NCBI RefSeq assembly: GCF_015240255.1
Contig: NZ_CP061205.1
Coordinates: 1,881,501 to 1,945,500, forward strand
DNA length: 64,000 bases
Origin: Kordiimonas pumila
Lineage (GTDB): Bacteria; Pseudomonadota; Alphaproteobacteria; Sphingomonadales; Kordiimonadaceae
Direction: 5' to 3'
The notes under the pieces: generated by a model
What the model was told of the DNA's origin: nothing
Database searches by the model: none
Seen by the model: only the letters and a program-made list of their open reading frames with translations
In this document: positions 54,359 to 63,151 of the stretch, piece by piece
Position numbering within the stretch: position 1 is the first letter of the stretch
Layout: each line of letters begins with the position of its first letter
Translations under genes and position numbers: made by a program

Positions 54359-54796
54359 TCAGCCCCAGAAATGGAAGCCTGCTACTATAAAAGCATATCT
54401 GCTTGCTTTGCTTATAGCTACAAGCACTAGAAAAATTGTAAAAGGCGTTTTTAAGACACCCGCAACAAGTGTAATCGGGTCGCCGATGATGGGTAGCCAG
54501 GCCAGTAAAAGTGACCATACGCCGTATCGTGCAAAATATTTTTCGGCTTTCGCTAGCTGATTGGGCCTAACAGGAAACCAGCGTTTGTGTTGAAAAATAG
54601 TTATTCTACTTCCTACCCACCAGTTAAGAATAGAGCCTGCTACATTACCTGCTGTTGCAAAAAGGAAAAGCAGGAGCGGGCTGCCAATATCTTCAGCGAG
54701 TAAACCGGCAAGAGCCAGTTCAGAAAACACAGGTAAAATGGTAGCCGCAAGAAAGGCATTCCAAAACAGACCGAGATAGATAAGTAAGTCAGACAC
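54359..54796 (-). CDS. yqaA: YqaA-family membrane protein (DedA-like fold)
   Basis: The 145-residue protein starts with GTG. It has about four hydrophobic segments and the conserved NVAGSILNWWVGS near residue 51 and LLAWLPIIGDPITLVAGVLKTPF near 97, which mark YqaA within the SNARE-associated/DedA-like superfamily. These proteins may move lipids or ions across the membrane; the specific role is not known. It begins three bases after the hemF stop, so it is in the trmL-hemF transcript. Confidence 0.9.
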   Translation of the reverse strand: MSDLLIYLGLFWNAFLAATILPVFSELALAGLLAEDIGSPLLLFLFATAGNVAGSILNWWVGSRITIFQHKRWFPVRPNQLAKAEKYFARYGVWSLLLAWLPIIGDPITLVAGVLKTPFTIFLVLVAISKASRYAFIVAGFHFWG

Positions 54797-54799
54797 TCT

Positions 54800-55666
54800 T
54801 TACGGCCATTTAGCCTCAGGAGGAAGGGACATTAAAATAGCTTCCACATTGCCTCCGGTTTTAAGACCAAATGTTGTGCCTCGGTCATAGACCAGGTTGA
54901 ACTCTGCATAATAACCCCGGTATTCAAGCTGTTTTTCTCGCTCAAATGGTGTCCAGCTTTCGTTCATATGCTCACGCACTAATGCAGAGTATATTTCATT
55001 AAAGGTTTTTCCAACATCTTGGGTTAGGGCAAAGTCAGCATCCCAGTTGCCAGAATTGTGGCGATCATAAAAGATACCACCTTCACCGCGCGCTCTATTA
55101 CGATGTGGAATATAAAAATACTCATCACACCAAGCTTTAAATTTGGGGTAGTAGGCTGAATCATGCCTATCACAACATTCTTTAAAAGCACTATGGAAGC
55201 GCGCTGTATCGTAACTGTTTGGCAGAGGGGCATTGAGGTCAGCGCCGCCGCCAAACCAGTCTTTCGTCGTTACAAGGTACCGTGTGTTCATATGGACAGC
55301 CGGTACTTTGGGGCTATTCATATGGGCAACAAGAGAAATGCCCGTTGCAAAAAAGCGAGGGTCTGTATCTGCGCCAGGTATGGTTTTGGCAAATTCCTCT
55401 GTAAAAGTACCGTGTACGGTTGAGATATTAACTCCAACTTTTTCAAAAACTCTGCCGCCGCGCATGATAGACATGGTGCCGCCGCCACCTTCAGAACCAT
55501 CATCCTGATTAGTGCGCTGCCATTGTTTGCGTTCAAAGCGCCCAGCCTCGCGTCCAGCCATAGGGCCCGTGTTGTCGCTTTCAATTGCTTCAAAGCTGGC
55601 GCATATGTCATCGCGTAGTTTTTCAAACCACTTGGCTGTAATCTGTTTTTTGGTTTCAGTATCCAC
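54800..55666 (-). CDS. hemF: Oxygen-dependent coproporphyrinogen III oxidase
   Basis: The likely start is GTG 55666, eight bases after GAAGGG, giving 288 residues starting [30 protein letters not shown] 21 bases earlier, inside trmL, is possible. Motifs: [26 protein letters not shown] near residue 70, [23 protein letters not shown] near 135, and the C-terminal [27 protein letters not shown]. It decarboxylates coproporphyrinogen III in heme synthesis, supplying the cytochromes encoded nearby. Confidence 0.95.
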   Translation of the reverse strand: MDTETKKQITAKWFEKLRDDICASFEAIESDNTGPMAGREAGRFERKQWQRTNQDDGSEGGGGTMSIMRGGRVFEKVGVNISTVHGTFTEEFAKTIPGADTDPRFFATGISLVAHMNSPKVPAVHMNTRYLVTTKDWFGGGADLNAPLPNSYDTARFHSAFKECCDRHDSAYYPKFKAWCDEYFYIPHRNRARGEGGIFYDRHNSGNWDADFALTQDVGKTFNEIYSALVREHMNESWTPFEREKQLEYRGYYAEFNLVYDRGTTFGLKTGGNVEAILMSLPPEAKWP

Positions 55667-55671
55667 GCGGT

Positions 55672-56133
55672 CTACCCTTCTGGCCAATTGTCTGTTTGTC
55701 GTAATCCTTCGCCTAGCACCATTGCCATAGATACTGCAACATTAAGTGACCTGACGTTAGCTGTCATTGGTACAAGAAGGCGGTGGTCGGCAATGTCATG
55801 CACATAATCTGGCGCGCCGGTTGATTCACTCCCAACCATCAAAATATCATCAGGCTGATATGTGAACTGGTGATACGGTTGGGCCGATTTTGTTGTTAGT
55901 AGCAATAAACGGCTGCCTGATTCTATGCGCCAGCGCTGAAAAGCATGCCAATCGGCATGATGATGCAGGGTCACGTGGTCTGCATAATCCATTGCATATC
56001 GCCGTAACGCGCGTTTGGAAAATGGGAAACCACATGGTTCAATAATGTGCACAGGTGTGCCCATACAGGCACCAAGCCGCAGCAAAGTGCCGGTGTTCGT
56101 GGGTTGATCAGGTTGAAAAAGCGCTATTTGCAT
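55672..56133 (-). CDS. trmL: tRNA (cytidine/uridine-34 2'-O)-methyltransferase TrmL
   Basis: From ATG 56133 the protein has 153 residues: [20 protein letters not shown], a start typical of TrmL. SPOUT motifs include [12 protein letters not shown] near residue 42, [14 protein letters not shown] near 95 and [24 protein letters not shown] near 120, forming the knotted SAM site. It methylates the wobble nucleotide of certain leucine tRNAs. The gene stops within a few bases of the hemF start and is divergent from petABC, a known alphaproteobacterial order. Confidence 0.95.
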   Translation of the reverse strand: MQIALFQPDQPTNTGTLLRLGACMGTPVHIIEPCGFPFSKRALRRYAMDYADHVTLHHHADWHAFQRWRIESGSRLLLLTTKSAQPYHQFTYQPDDILMVGSESTGAPDYVHDIADHRLLVPMTANVRSLNVAVSMAMVLGEGLRQTDNWPEG

Positions 56134-56433
56134 GAGCGGCACAGTATCGCCCGAGGGCAGCTTGAGCAATTGTTTCTGCATGGCATAAGTAAAAATTAAT
56201 GTTTTTTTTGTAATCCTTCGGCATAAAGACTTGCCTCTTTGAGCAGAGCCTACTAAACCAAAGCCAAACTCGTCAGGTTGGATTTTATTAATCTGATTTG
56301 GCTTTAGGTATGGATAGTTTTAATAACTGCGACTGTGTGACGCAGGGAATTGAAATTATGCAAGGGTAAACTAGGGTTTGGAACGCAAACAACGGAATGC
56401 CTTATGCGTCACGTTCCTGTCAGGGAAAGATAG
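56134..56433. other. Divergent trmL/petA intergenic region with an inverted repeat
   Basis: This is about 300 bp without a gene. AAAGCCAAA (56260-56268) and TTTGGCTTT (56297-56305) form a nine-base inverted repeat with a 28-base spacer that can pair further (GATT/AATC). It lies 130-170 bp before petA and may be a leader hairpin or operator of the bc1 operon. Confidence 0.5.
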
Positions 56434-56979
56434 ATGAGCACACTCAATAAAACACATGATGGTGAAGAAGCCACACGCCGTGATTTTCTTCATATAGCAG
56501 CAGCCGGCGGGGCTGGTGTTGGTGCAGCCATAGCTGTCTGGCCATTCGTGGATCAGATGAACCCGGCTGCAGATACACTTGCACTTGCTACAGTGGAAGT
56601 TGACATTAGCCATATCGCCGAAGGCGAGGCTATTGTTATTAAATGGCGCGGCAAGCCCATTTTTATTCGCCACCGTACAGCCGCAGAAATTGAAGCCGCA
56701 CGTACTGTAGATATGTCTGTTCTAGTGGACAAACAAGCAGATACAGACCGTGTTGAAAAAGATGATTGGCTGGTTGTGGTTGGAACCTGTACACACCTTG
56801 GTTGTGTGCCACTTGGTTCAAAGTCCGGCGATGATCGCGGTGATTTCGGTGGTTGGTTCTGCCCATGTCACGGTTCGCATTATGATACATCTGGTCGTAT
56901 CCGCAAAGGCCCCGCTCCAAAGAACCTAGCGGTTCCTGAGTATGCCTTTATGTCTGATACAACAATCAAGATCGGTTAA
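56434..56979 (+). CDS. petA: Ubiquinol-cytochrome c reductase, Rieske iron-sulfur subunit
   Basis: The 181-residue protein begins with a twin-arginine type leader ([13 protein letters not shown]) that stays as membrane anchor (about residues 21-38). The Rieske cluster motifs are [10 protein letters not shown] near residue 123 and [20 protein letters not shown] near 149, each giving one Cys and one His plus the disulfide Cys pair. It takes the first electron from ubiquinol in the bc1 complex. AGGGA ribosome site. First gene of petABC. Confidence 0.97.
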   Translation: MSTLNKTHDGEEATRRDFLHIAAAGGAGVGAAIAVWPFVDQMNPAADTLALATVEVDISHIAEGEAIVIKWRGKPIFIRHRTAAEIEAARTVDMSVLVDKQADTDRVEKDDWLVVVGTCTHLGCVPLGSKSGDDRGDFGGWFCPCHGSHYDTSGRIRKGPAPKNLAVPEYAFMSDTTIKIG

Positions 56980-56990
56980 GGGGAAGCGTT

Positions 56991-58265
56991 ATGGCTGAAT
57001 GGGAAGCAATTACCCCCAAGAACAAGGCGCTTGCCTGGTTTGAGGAACGTTTGCCGGTTCTGTCCGTTGTCAACAATGTTGTTGGCCCCGGTACACCGAC
57101 GCCGCGCAATTTGAATTACTGGTGGAACTTTGGCTCGCTTGCGGGCCTTATGCTCGTTGTGCAGCTTATTAGCGGCATTGTACTTGCGATGCACTATACA
57201 CCAGATACGGCGGTTGCCTTTGATAGTGTTGAGCGCATTATGCGCGATGTGAACTATGGCTGGCTGATCCGTTATATCCACGCAAATGGCGCATCTTTCT
57301 TCTTTATTGCTGTTTATATCCATATTCTTCGTGGGCTTTATTATGGTTCCTACAAGGCACCCCGCGAAGTGTTATGGATGCTCGGTCTTGTTATCTTCCT
57401 TCTGATGATGGCAACAGCTTTTATGGGGTATGTACTGCCATGGGGCCAGATGTCCTTCTGGGGTGCAACAGTGATTACAAACCTGTTTTCAGCCATCCCT
57501 GGTGTTGGTGAAAGCATAGTAACACTTCTATGGGGCGGGTTCTCTGTTGATAACCCAACGCTGAAGCGTTTCTTCAGCTTGCACTACCTGCTGCCATTTG
57601 TGATTACAGGTGTTGTTATTTTGCACATTTGGGCGAAGAAGGTTTCTGACAGCGGTAACCCGCTGGGTATTGATGTGAAGTCTAATGCCGATCAGATTCC
57701 ATTCCACCCATATTACACTATTAAAGATGCTTTTGGTGCTGGTGTATTTTTCCTGATCTTTGCGTATTTCGTGTTTTATGCACCAAATGCAATGGGGCAC
57801 CCGGATAACTACATTCCTGCGAACCCGCTGGTAACACCAGACAGTATTGTCCCTGAATGGTACTTCCTACCGTTCTACGCGATCCTGCGGTCGATCGATT
57901 TTGCAATCGGTATACCGGGCACAGATATTACCTTCATTACAGGTAAGCTTCTTGGTGTTATTGCAATGTTCTCGGCTATTATTGTGCTGTTCTTCTTGCC
58001 GTGGCTGGATACATCAAAAGTGCGCTCTGCTCGCTTCCGCCCAACATACAGGTACTTCTTCTGGTTCCTTGTGATTGATATGGTCATTCTTACATGGCTT
58101 GGCGGTCAGCACCCTGAGGGCAATATTCCTCTGTATGGTAAAATCGCGACAGCATACTATTTCATACATTTCCTGATTGTTTTGCCTGTCCTTGGCAAAA
58201 AGGAAAAAACATTGCCGCTGCCTGAAAGTATTATTCAGTCAGTTACAGAAAAAGCTGCGAAGTAG
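56991..58265 (+). CDS. petB: Ubiquinol-cytochrome c reductase, cytochrome b
   Basis: The 424-residue protein has eight membrane helices. Heme ligands are in [23 protein letters not shown] (first His pair) and [20 protein letters not shown] (second pair). The quinol-oxidation motif PEWY is in [14 protein letters not shown] near residue 286, and [14 protein letters not shown] near 148 is the Qo/Qi helix cd signature. It carries the two b hemes and both quinone sites. AAGGGGAAG ribosome site, 11 bp after petA. Confidence 0.97.
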   Translation: MAEWEAITPKNKALAWFEERLPVLSVVNNVVGPGTPTPRNLNYWWNFGSLAGLMLVVQLISGIVLAMHYTPDTAVAFDSVERIMRDVNYGWLIRYIHANGASFFFIAVYIHILRGLYYGSYKAPREVLWMLGLVIFLLMMATAFMGYVLPWGQMSFWGATVITNLFSAIPGVGESIVTLLWGGFSVDNPTLKRFFSLHYLLPFVITGVVILHIWAKKVSDSGNPLGIDVKSNADQIPFHPYYTIKDAFGAGVFFLIFAYFVFYAPNAMGHPDNYIPANPLVTPDSIVPEWYFLPFYAILRSIDFAIGIPGTDITFITGKLLGVIAMFSAIIVLFFLPWLDTSKVRSARFRPTYRYFFWFLVIDMVILTWLGGQHPEGNIPLYGKIATAYYFIHFLIVLPVLGKKEKTLPLPESIIQSVTEKAAK

Positions 58266-58277
58266 GGGATGAAGACG

Positions 58278-59066
58278 ATGAAATTTGTTAAAAACATTGC
58301 ACTCGCCCTTACTGCTGTAGCAGGCTTTGCTGGTATGGTGCAGGCATCTGGTGCTGATAAGCACCCGATGAAACTGGAATGGTCTTTTGAAGGTGCCTTT
58401 GGTACCTTTGATAAAGCTGCTGCTCAGCGTGGCTGGCAGGTTTACAAGCAAGTTTGCTCTGCGTGTCACAGCTTGAAGTATTTTCATTTTCGTAACCTTG
58501 AGGGTATTGGCTACGAAGAAGATATGATCAAGGCGTTTGCTGCTGAATATACAGTGGCTGGTGACCCTGATGATTTTGGTGACCCAACAGAGCGTGCAGC
58601 ACTGCCGCAAGATGTTTTCCCTGCACCTTTTGCAAATGAGAATGCGGCAAGGGCTTCTAACGGCGGTGCATTGCCACCTGATCTTTCTCTGATCATTAAG
58701 GCACGGCATGATGGTGCAAACTATGTGCACAGCTTACTTACGGGCTACGAAGATGCACCTGCGGGTCATGAAATTACACCGGGCAAACATTATAATCCAT
58801 ACTTTAAGGGTGGCCAGATATCTATGGCAGCACCGCTCGCTGAAGGTATTCTTGAATATGAAGATGGTACTGCGGCAACGTCAGAACAGATGGCTCGCGA
58901 TGTTGTTCAGTTCCTGACGTATGTTGCAGAGCCTGGACTTGATGCGCGCCACCAGATGGGTTTTAAGGTGCTTGCGTATTTGGCTGTATTAACGCTTATA
59001 TTCTACCTTTCTATGAAAAAGCTATGGAAGCCAATCAAGTCAGGCAGAAATGTTTACGAAGACTAG
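58278..59066 (+). CDS. petC: Ubiquinol-cytochrome c reductase, cytochrome c1
   Basis: Either ATG 58269 or 58278 may be the start; the second has GGGG nine bases upstream and is chosen (262 residues). A signal peptide ends near VQASG. The heme-binding CxxCH is VCSACHSLKYF, Cys60, Cys63, His64. The axial Met lies in a late segment such as GGQISMAAPLAEG near 180. A C-terminal membrane anchor (about 233-250) ends the protein. It passes electrons from the Rieske centre to soluble cytochrome c. Confidence 0.95.
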   Translation: MKFVKNIALALTAVAGFAGMVQASGADKHPMKLEWSFEGAFGTFDKAAAQRGWQVYKQVCSACHSLKYFHFRNLEGIGYEEDMIKAFAAEYTVAGDPDDFGDPTERAALPQDVFPAPFANENAARASNGGALPPDLSLIIKARHDGANYVHSLLTGYEDAPAGHEITPGKHYNPYFKGGQISMAAPLAEGILEYEDGTAATSEQMARDVVQFLTYVAEPGLDARHQMGFKVLAYLAVLTLIFYLSMKKLWKPIKSGRNVYED

Positions 59067-59093
59067 CCGTCTTTGTTGCTAAAGACTTTCATT

Positions 59094-59120
59094 AAGGGCT
59101 GCCATTCGGTGGCCCTTTTT
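59094..59120 (+). terminator. Rho-independent terminator after petC
   Basis: AAGGGC (59094-59099) pairs with GCCCTT (59112-59117), with GCC/GGT stacking inside, then a T-run to 59120. It ends the petABC operon. Confidence 0.88.
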
Positions 59121-59159
59121 GTATAGTGAGCTGAATATTTAAAGCGTAAGGAAAACGGT

Positions 59160-60371
59160 ATGAATAGGCCATTAAAGCAAATATCTAAGCGGCTGCTTTT
59201 GGCTGTGCTTGGAGGCGTGCTATATATACTGGCGCCTATGGCTTATGCTGAAGAAGTAGTGGTCTCTATTGCCGGTAATACAGTGACGGCAGGCGAAACA
59301 AACCTTGCTACAGCAGTTTTTTATAATGCATCGTTAGAAAAAGCATTTGCTGTACCAAAAAAGCTAGAGGCAACTTTTTTAAAAGATGATCTGGAATATT
59401 CGGTTCTTTTGGAGGTTGTTTCAGAGCAGGAGGTTGGGGCTGTTGATCCTGAGGCCTTTCAAAAAGTTTTATACTTTATGAAAGTGCCATCTATTTTGCC
59501 TGATGGAACTGTTTCTCTTGTACTACCTAAACCTTATAATAATGCTATCCTGCTTCATGTGGTTCACCCTGAAAATATTGATGGTGCTGAAGTAAGCTTA
59601 ATTAAAAAGGTAGAAGAGGCTGCCCTTGAAAAAGAAACATTCGGCTCTCTGGGAGGACTTTCCACCTATAAACCAATTTACTTTCTGGGCGGTATAAAAC
59701 CAACGGACGCCAAGTTTCAGATCAGCCTTAAGTACCAGCTTTTTAACGAAAAAGGGTCGTGGGCTAGTAATCATCCTTGGCTGTCCGGCTTTCATCTTGG
59801 TTATACGCAGGTTTCTTTTTGGGATCTGTCTTCAGAATCGAAACCTTTTGAAGATACAAATTTTCAACCTGAGTTTTTTTATGGCCTAGAAGGCCTCGAT
59901 TTTAACTTTTTACCAAAGGGCTCGGAGGTTGATCTGCGTGTTGGTTTCTTACACGAATCAAATGGTAGAGAAGGTGACGATAGTCGAAGCCTTAATATGG
60001 TATATTCGCATATTTCTTATAGGCATTCTCTTGGGGGTGATTGGTTTGCGCGCCTGACCGGTGATTTCTGGAGCTATCAGGGAAGTCTGTCAGATAACCC
60101 TGATATTGCAGATTACCGTGGTCACTCAAGCTTGCAGTTCATTATTGGTAGCGAAAAAAGCGTTCAACTTTCAGCGTATAGTAAGGGTAAGTTGGGGTCA
60201 GATAAAGGAAGCTATTTGTTTGATTTTACAGTGCCAATGAAGTGGGAGGGAATTGCAAAAAACCTGAATTTCAGCCTGCATGGGCAATTGTTTACAGGAT
60301 ACGGCGAAAATCTACTAACCTACGACCAAAAAGAAACACGGTTCAGGTTTGGTTTAGGAATACACAGATAA
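59160..60371 (+). CDS. pldA: Outer membrane phospholipase A with N-terminal extra domain
   Basis: The 403-residue protein has a signal peptide (to about residue 30) and, from about residue 170, an OMPLA beta-barrel. The catalytic His265, Ser267 and Asn279 lie in HESNGREGDDSRSLNMVY, with the exact spacing of E. coli PldA (His142, Ser144, Asn156). About 140 residues of predicted beta structure (30-170) precede the barrel and are not present in E. coli PldA (289 residues); their role is unknown. It hydrolyses phospholipids that reach the outer leaflet. A terminator before it suggests its own promoter. Confidence 0.9.
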   Translation: MNRPLKQISKRLLLAVLGGVLYILAPMAYAEEVVVSIAGNTVTAGETNLATAVFYNASLEKAFAVPKKLEATFLKDDLEYSVLLEVVSEQEVGAVDPEAFQKVLYFMKVPSILPDGTVSLVLPKPYNNAILLHVVHPENIDGAEVSLIKKVEEAALEKETFGSLGGLSTYKPIYFLGGIKPTDAKFQISLKYQLFNEKGSWASNHPWLSGFHLGYTQVSFWDLSSESKPFEDTNFQPEFFYGLEGLDFNFLPKGSEVDLRVGFLHESNGREGDDSRSLNMVYSHISYRHSLGGDWFARLTGDFWSYQGSLSDNPDIADYRGHSSLQFIIGSEKSVQLSAYSKGKLGSDKGSYLFDFTVPMKWEGIAKNLNFSLHGQLFTGYGENLLTYDQKETRFRFGLGIHR

Positions 60372-60390
60372 AGATTGTAATATTCAATTA

Positions 60391-61332
60391 GTGCGATATG
60401 AAAGGGTTCGCTATAACATTCTCTTTGGGGGGGAGAAGGTGATCAGGTTAACTGAAGATCAAATTCAAGCTATTAGTACTACTATTTCTTACAATGCTGA
60501 CTACGGTGACCTGTCGCCAGAACTAGTTCTACAGTATATGGTAGCCACCTATATTACACCTTTAAACCAGCACTGTGATATTCACTCTGTTGGACTGGGT
60601 GATTGTGGATCCGGGTTTGGCTGGTTAGCTTTTGCATACCTTTTATCTGGTGGTAAATCGGCTTTCCTGGCTGAGCCTGATATTAAGAAATTGGAAGCTT
60701 CGAAAAAAATAGCCGAAATATTGGGTGTAGAAAGCAGGTGCGTTTTTAGCTCTGAAAAGCTGCAAGATATAAGCTTGCCTAATAAATCGATTGACGTCTT
60801 TGTTTCGGTTGAAACTTTAGAACACGTTGGTAAGGCTAATATTCGGCCCGCGGTTGAAAACATTATAAGGCTTACGAAGCAGGTTATAGTCTTAACTGCT
60901 CCAAATCAACTGTTCCCAATGGTTAGCCACGACGCTTATGTTCCATTTTCGCATTGGCTTCCTTTGGCGTGGAGGCATTCTTTTTGTCGCTTTTTGGGCA
61001 TACAGCACCATGAGTTTCACCATTTTCCCTTTCCTTGGCACTTGAAGCCATTGCATCGCTTTTTTGCACCAAGAAGTCGTGTTCTGGTGTTTGGAAGCTA
61101 CCGACACTGGCTTAACCGCTACCCAATTTATAGCCCTTATAATGGCGGGGTTGAAAAAATAAGGCCTCCAAAACTGGTTGCTCTATACATGCGCATAGTT
61201 TCAATAATATTGGGCCGGTATTCTTTCATTGCTAGCCCTAACCTTGCAAGCATATGGATTGCTAAAAACGAAAAGGTTTATGTGCCCAAGCAGGATGAAG
61301 AAATAAAAATATCTGGTGTTGCTGCAGAATAG
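60391..61332 (+). CDS. Class I SAM-dependent methyltransferase
   Basis: The protein has up to 313 residues from GTG 60391, or 297 from GTG 60439 after a GGGGGGGAG run. The SAM-binding motif I reads VGLGDCGSGFGWLAFAYLL near residue 67, and VFVSVETLEHVGKANI near 134 is motif IV of the methyltransferase_11 type. The C-terminal half is rich in His and aromatic residues (HHEFHHFPFPWHL). The substrate is unknown; sugars, lipids and quinones are all possible. It follows pldA by 19 bp and may be in the same transcript. Confidence 0.85.
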   Translation: MRYERVRYNILFGGEKVIRLTEDQIQAISTTISYNADYGDLSPELVLQYMVATYITPLNQHCDIHSVGLGDCGSGFGWLAFAYLLSGGKSAFLAEPDIKKLEASKKIAEILGVESRCVFSSEKLQDISLPNKSIDVFVSVETLEHVGKANIRPAVENIIRLTKQVIVLTAPNQLFPMVSHDAYVPFSHWLPLAWRHSFCRFLGIQHHEFHHFPFPWHLKPLHRFFAPRSRVLVFGSYRHWLNRYPIYSPYNGGVEKIRPPKLVALYMRIVSIILGRYSFIASPNLASIWIAKNEKVYVPKQDEEIKISGVAAE

Positions 61333-61338
61333 CCTGAT

Positions 61339-61644
61339 CTATTTTACATGGCTGCCGGTACCATCGCCTTTTGCTCGCCATTTTCGATTACGATTTTCTT
61401 GCATTTTTTTTGTCACTTCGTCCTGCATATCAAGGCCGTAGTTTTCAAGAAGGCGCATCAAGAGAATGATAACATCAGCAGCTTCTTTGCCAATGTCTAT
61501 CAGGTTGTTATTCACGACAGCTTCTTTAAGCTCTGTTATTTCAATAGCAGCACGGTCAACCAGAACACTTTGATCATACGCCGGACCAAAGGTGGTATCG
61601 GCCCATTTTTGGATCGAGGATTGTGTTTCATGGGCATGTGTCAT
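61339..61644 (-). CDS. MazG-like nucleotide pyrophosphohydrolase
   Basis: The 101-residue all-helical protein has the MazG-type metal motifs: AAIEITELKEAVVN near residue 32 and GKEAADVIILLMRLLENYGLD near 52, supplying Glu and Asp ligands. Such small MazG-fold enzymes hydrolyse aberrant NTPs/dNTPs to monophosphate and pyrophosphate. It ends six bases from the methyltransferase stop (convergent) and lies six bases after the PAS-protein stop, so those two minus-strand genes are probably one unit. Confidence 0.88.
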   Translation of the reverse strand: MTHAHETQSSIQKWADTTFGPAYDQSVLVDRAAIEITELKEAVVNNNLIDIGKEAADVIILLMRLLENYGLDMQDEVTKKMQENRNRKWRAKGDGTGSHVK

Positions 61645-61650
61645 AGGGAA

Positions 61651-62214
61651 TTACTCTTTATGAAGCGTGTATTTTTCAATTTTAAATGTGGGGGCGCCAT
61701 TACCAAGATCTATATAGTGCATTTCCTTTACATTTTTTTGGTCCATTCCCATAAAGGCCCGTTTGTTATAATTGTGTTCTGGCTGTAGGGCCGTACCATA
61801 AATAATCAGATAGCGTGGTATCCCTTCCTCGTCTACTGCGGGTAGTTGCAATGTTCTATAAGAATAATATAACTTATCGCTGCTTGCGATAAGATAAACC
61901 ACATAAGCTGCACACATTCTTTCAAAGATAATACTATGAAATAGCTTTATTGCTTCATGCGATTCAGGGGGCAGTGTATCAAAGAAATTCTTGCCAGTAG
62001 GAGCAATGCCCGTGGCTTTTTCAAGAAGGGTGCCATAAAATAAAACATATATATTGCCGGGGGCATTGTAGCGACCAATACCCATGTGTGGTAGAAGTTT
62101 TCCGCAGTTAGCTGGCGTTATGTCAGCTTTAGCGGGAAGGAAGGGGTGTAGGGTACGAGGCAGAGCGTCCCAAAACGATAGAAAATCATGAAAGTGTTGG
62201 CCCAGAGTCAGCAT
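61651..62214 (-). CDS. Second stand-alone PAS_5-type protein
   Basis: The 187-residue protein resembles the PAS_5 group: HFHDFLSFWDALPRTLHPFLPAKADITPANCGKLLPHMGIGRY at the N-terminus, then LFYGTLLEKATGIAPTGKNFFDTLP and RYLIIYGTALQPEH. No output domain follows. It shares fold type with the protein at 20126-20821 but little direct sequence. AGGA precedes the ATG. Its neighbours are a MazG-like gene (downstream) and a MarR regulator (upstream, same strand, 39 bp away). Confidence 0.75.
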   Translation of the reverse strand: MLTLGQHFHDFLSFWDALPRTLHPFLPAKADITPANCGKLLPHMGIGRYNAPGNIYVLFYGTLLEKATGIAPTGKNFFDTLPPESHEAIKLFHSIIFERMCAAYVVYLIASSDKLYYSYRTLQLPAVDEEGIPRYLIIYGTALQPEHNYNKRAFMGMDQKNVKEMHYIDLGNGAPTFKIEKYTLHKE

Positions 62215-62253
62215 TTTATATCCTGCTCAAATATTCAACACTTTCTATTGTCG

Positions 62254-62742
62254 CTATTTTTCGATTTGACGCAATACTTGTTCACGTTCTTTTTCATCAA
62301 CAATATTAAGGAGTACTTCCCAGAACCCTGCAACGGCTTCTGGCCCTGCTGTTTTGTAAGCCTCTGCAACACGCTGACGCTGTGTTGAGAAAAGTTCTTT
62401 TTCAAACTTTTCTCCTTTGGGTGTCAGGTGTAAAAGTCTTTGTCGGCGGTCTGTTGCGCCGGTTTTTTGGTCTATGTAACCATCATCCACCAGTTGCCCA
62501 AGGACACGTGATAAGCTTTGTTTGGTTATGCGCAGTAAACTTAAAAGTCCGGAAACTGTCGTTCCCGGGTTGCGGCCAACAAAATATAATACTCTATGGT
62601 GTGCTCTGCCAAAACCGGCTTTTTGGAGTATTTCATCAGGGTCCCGTGTGAAATCCCTGTAAGCAAAATACAGAAGCTCGATGCCACGGCGAAGTTCTTC
62701 TTCACGTAAGTATAAATTTGATTGGGGTAGTTTTCTAAACAT
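62254..62742 (-). CDS. MarR-family regulator, PetP-like
   Basis: From ATG 62742 (GTG 62754 is an alternative) the protein has 162 residues. The winged helix-turn-helix runs from about residue 45: RAHHRVLYFVGRNPGTTVSGLLSLLRITKQSLSRVLGQLVDDGYI, then the wing GATDRRQRLLHLTPKG. The N-terminal LYLREEELRRGIELLYFAYRDFT is shared, from memory, with PetP-like MarR proteins of Alphaproteobacteria, which in Rhodobacter sit beside the response regulator petR. No petR is adjacent here. A palindrome in its leader may be its own operator. Confidence 0.88.
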   Translation of the reverse strand: MFRKLPQSNLYLREEELRRGIELLYFAYRDFTRDPDEILQKAGFGRAHHRVLYFVGRNPGTTVSGLLSLLRITKQSLSRVLGQLVDDGYIDQKTGATDRRQRLLHLTPKGEKFEKELFSTQRQRVAEAYKTAGPEAVAGFWEVLLNIVDEKEREQVLRQIEK

Positions 62743-63151
62743 GTATGTTTGCACCGCTTATGTCAGTGTTGTTGACACATTAAGGATGGAATGTGATGCA
62801 AATCAAGTAAAAAAAAAGGACATTGCTGCAGACGGTAATGATAGATATTGTTGAGCCTCTATTTGTTACGGCAAGTCTACGTTTTTAAATAACGATAGCT
62901 TGTCGAAAAAACGCCGCTTTTCTGTCTCTTATAATCACGATAGAACAGCATAGATGTGTCTTCCTTGGCTATGAGGGGTTTTCATCGTTGGCGCATGACT
63001 TTTCCTGTGCTAGTAGAGAAACCGCTTATGTCAATGCTACAGGAAAGCCTGTTGTGGGTTGGCAAATATCATAAGGGCTGTATGGCGATTAGTTATATCG
63101 TAGTGCAGGGCGACAAAGTGACATCAGGTGTGTCAGGAGAATGTGATTACA
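62743..63151. other. Divergent marR/bamD intergenic region
   Basis: This is about 409 bp with no gene I can support. It holds an inverted repeat near marR (62761-62777), a perfect TATAAT at 62930-62935 without a matching -35, and an inverted repeat TTTCCTGT/ACAGGAAA at 63001-63008 and 63039-63046 in the presumed bamD leader. A 68-codon GTG frame here lacks a ribosome site and family resemblance. Confidence 0.5.
62761..62777. promoter_or_regulatory. Candidate MarR operator
   Basis: TGTCA (62761-62765) and TGACA (62773-62777) are inverted copies with a seven-base spacer, 20-35 bases upstream of the marR start. MarR regulators typically bind such sites in their own leaders. The match to this regulator is inferred from position. 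Confidence 0.35.
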
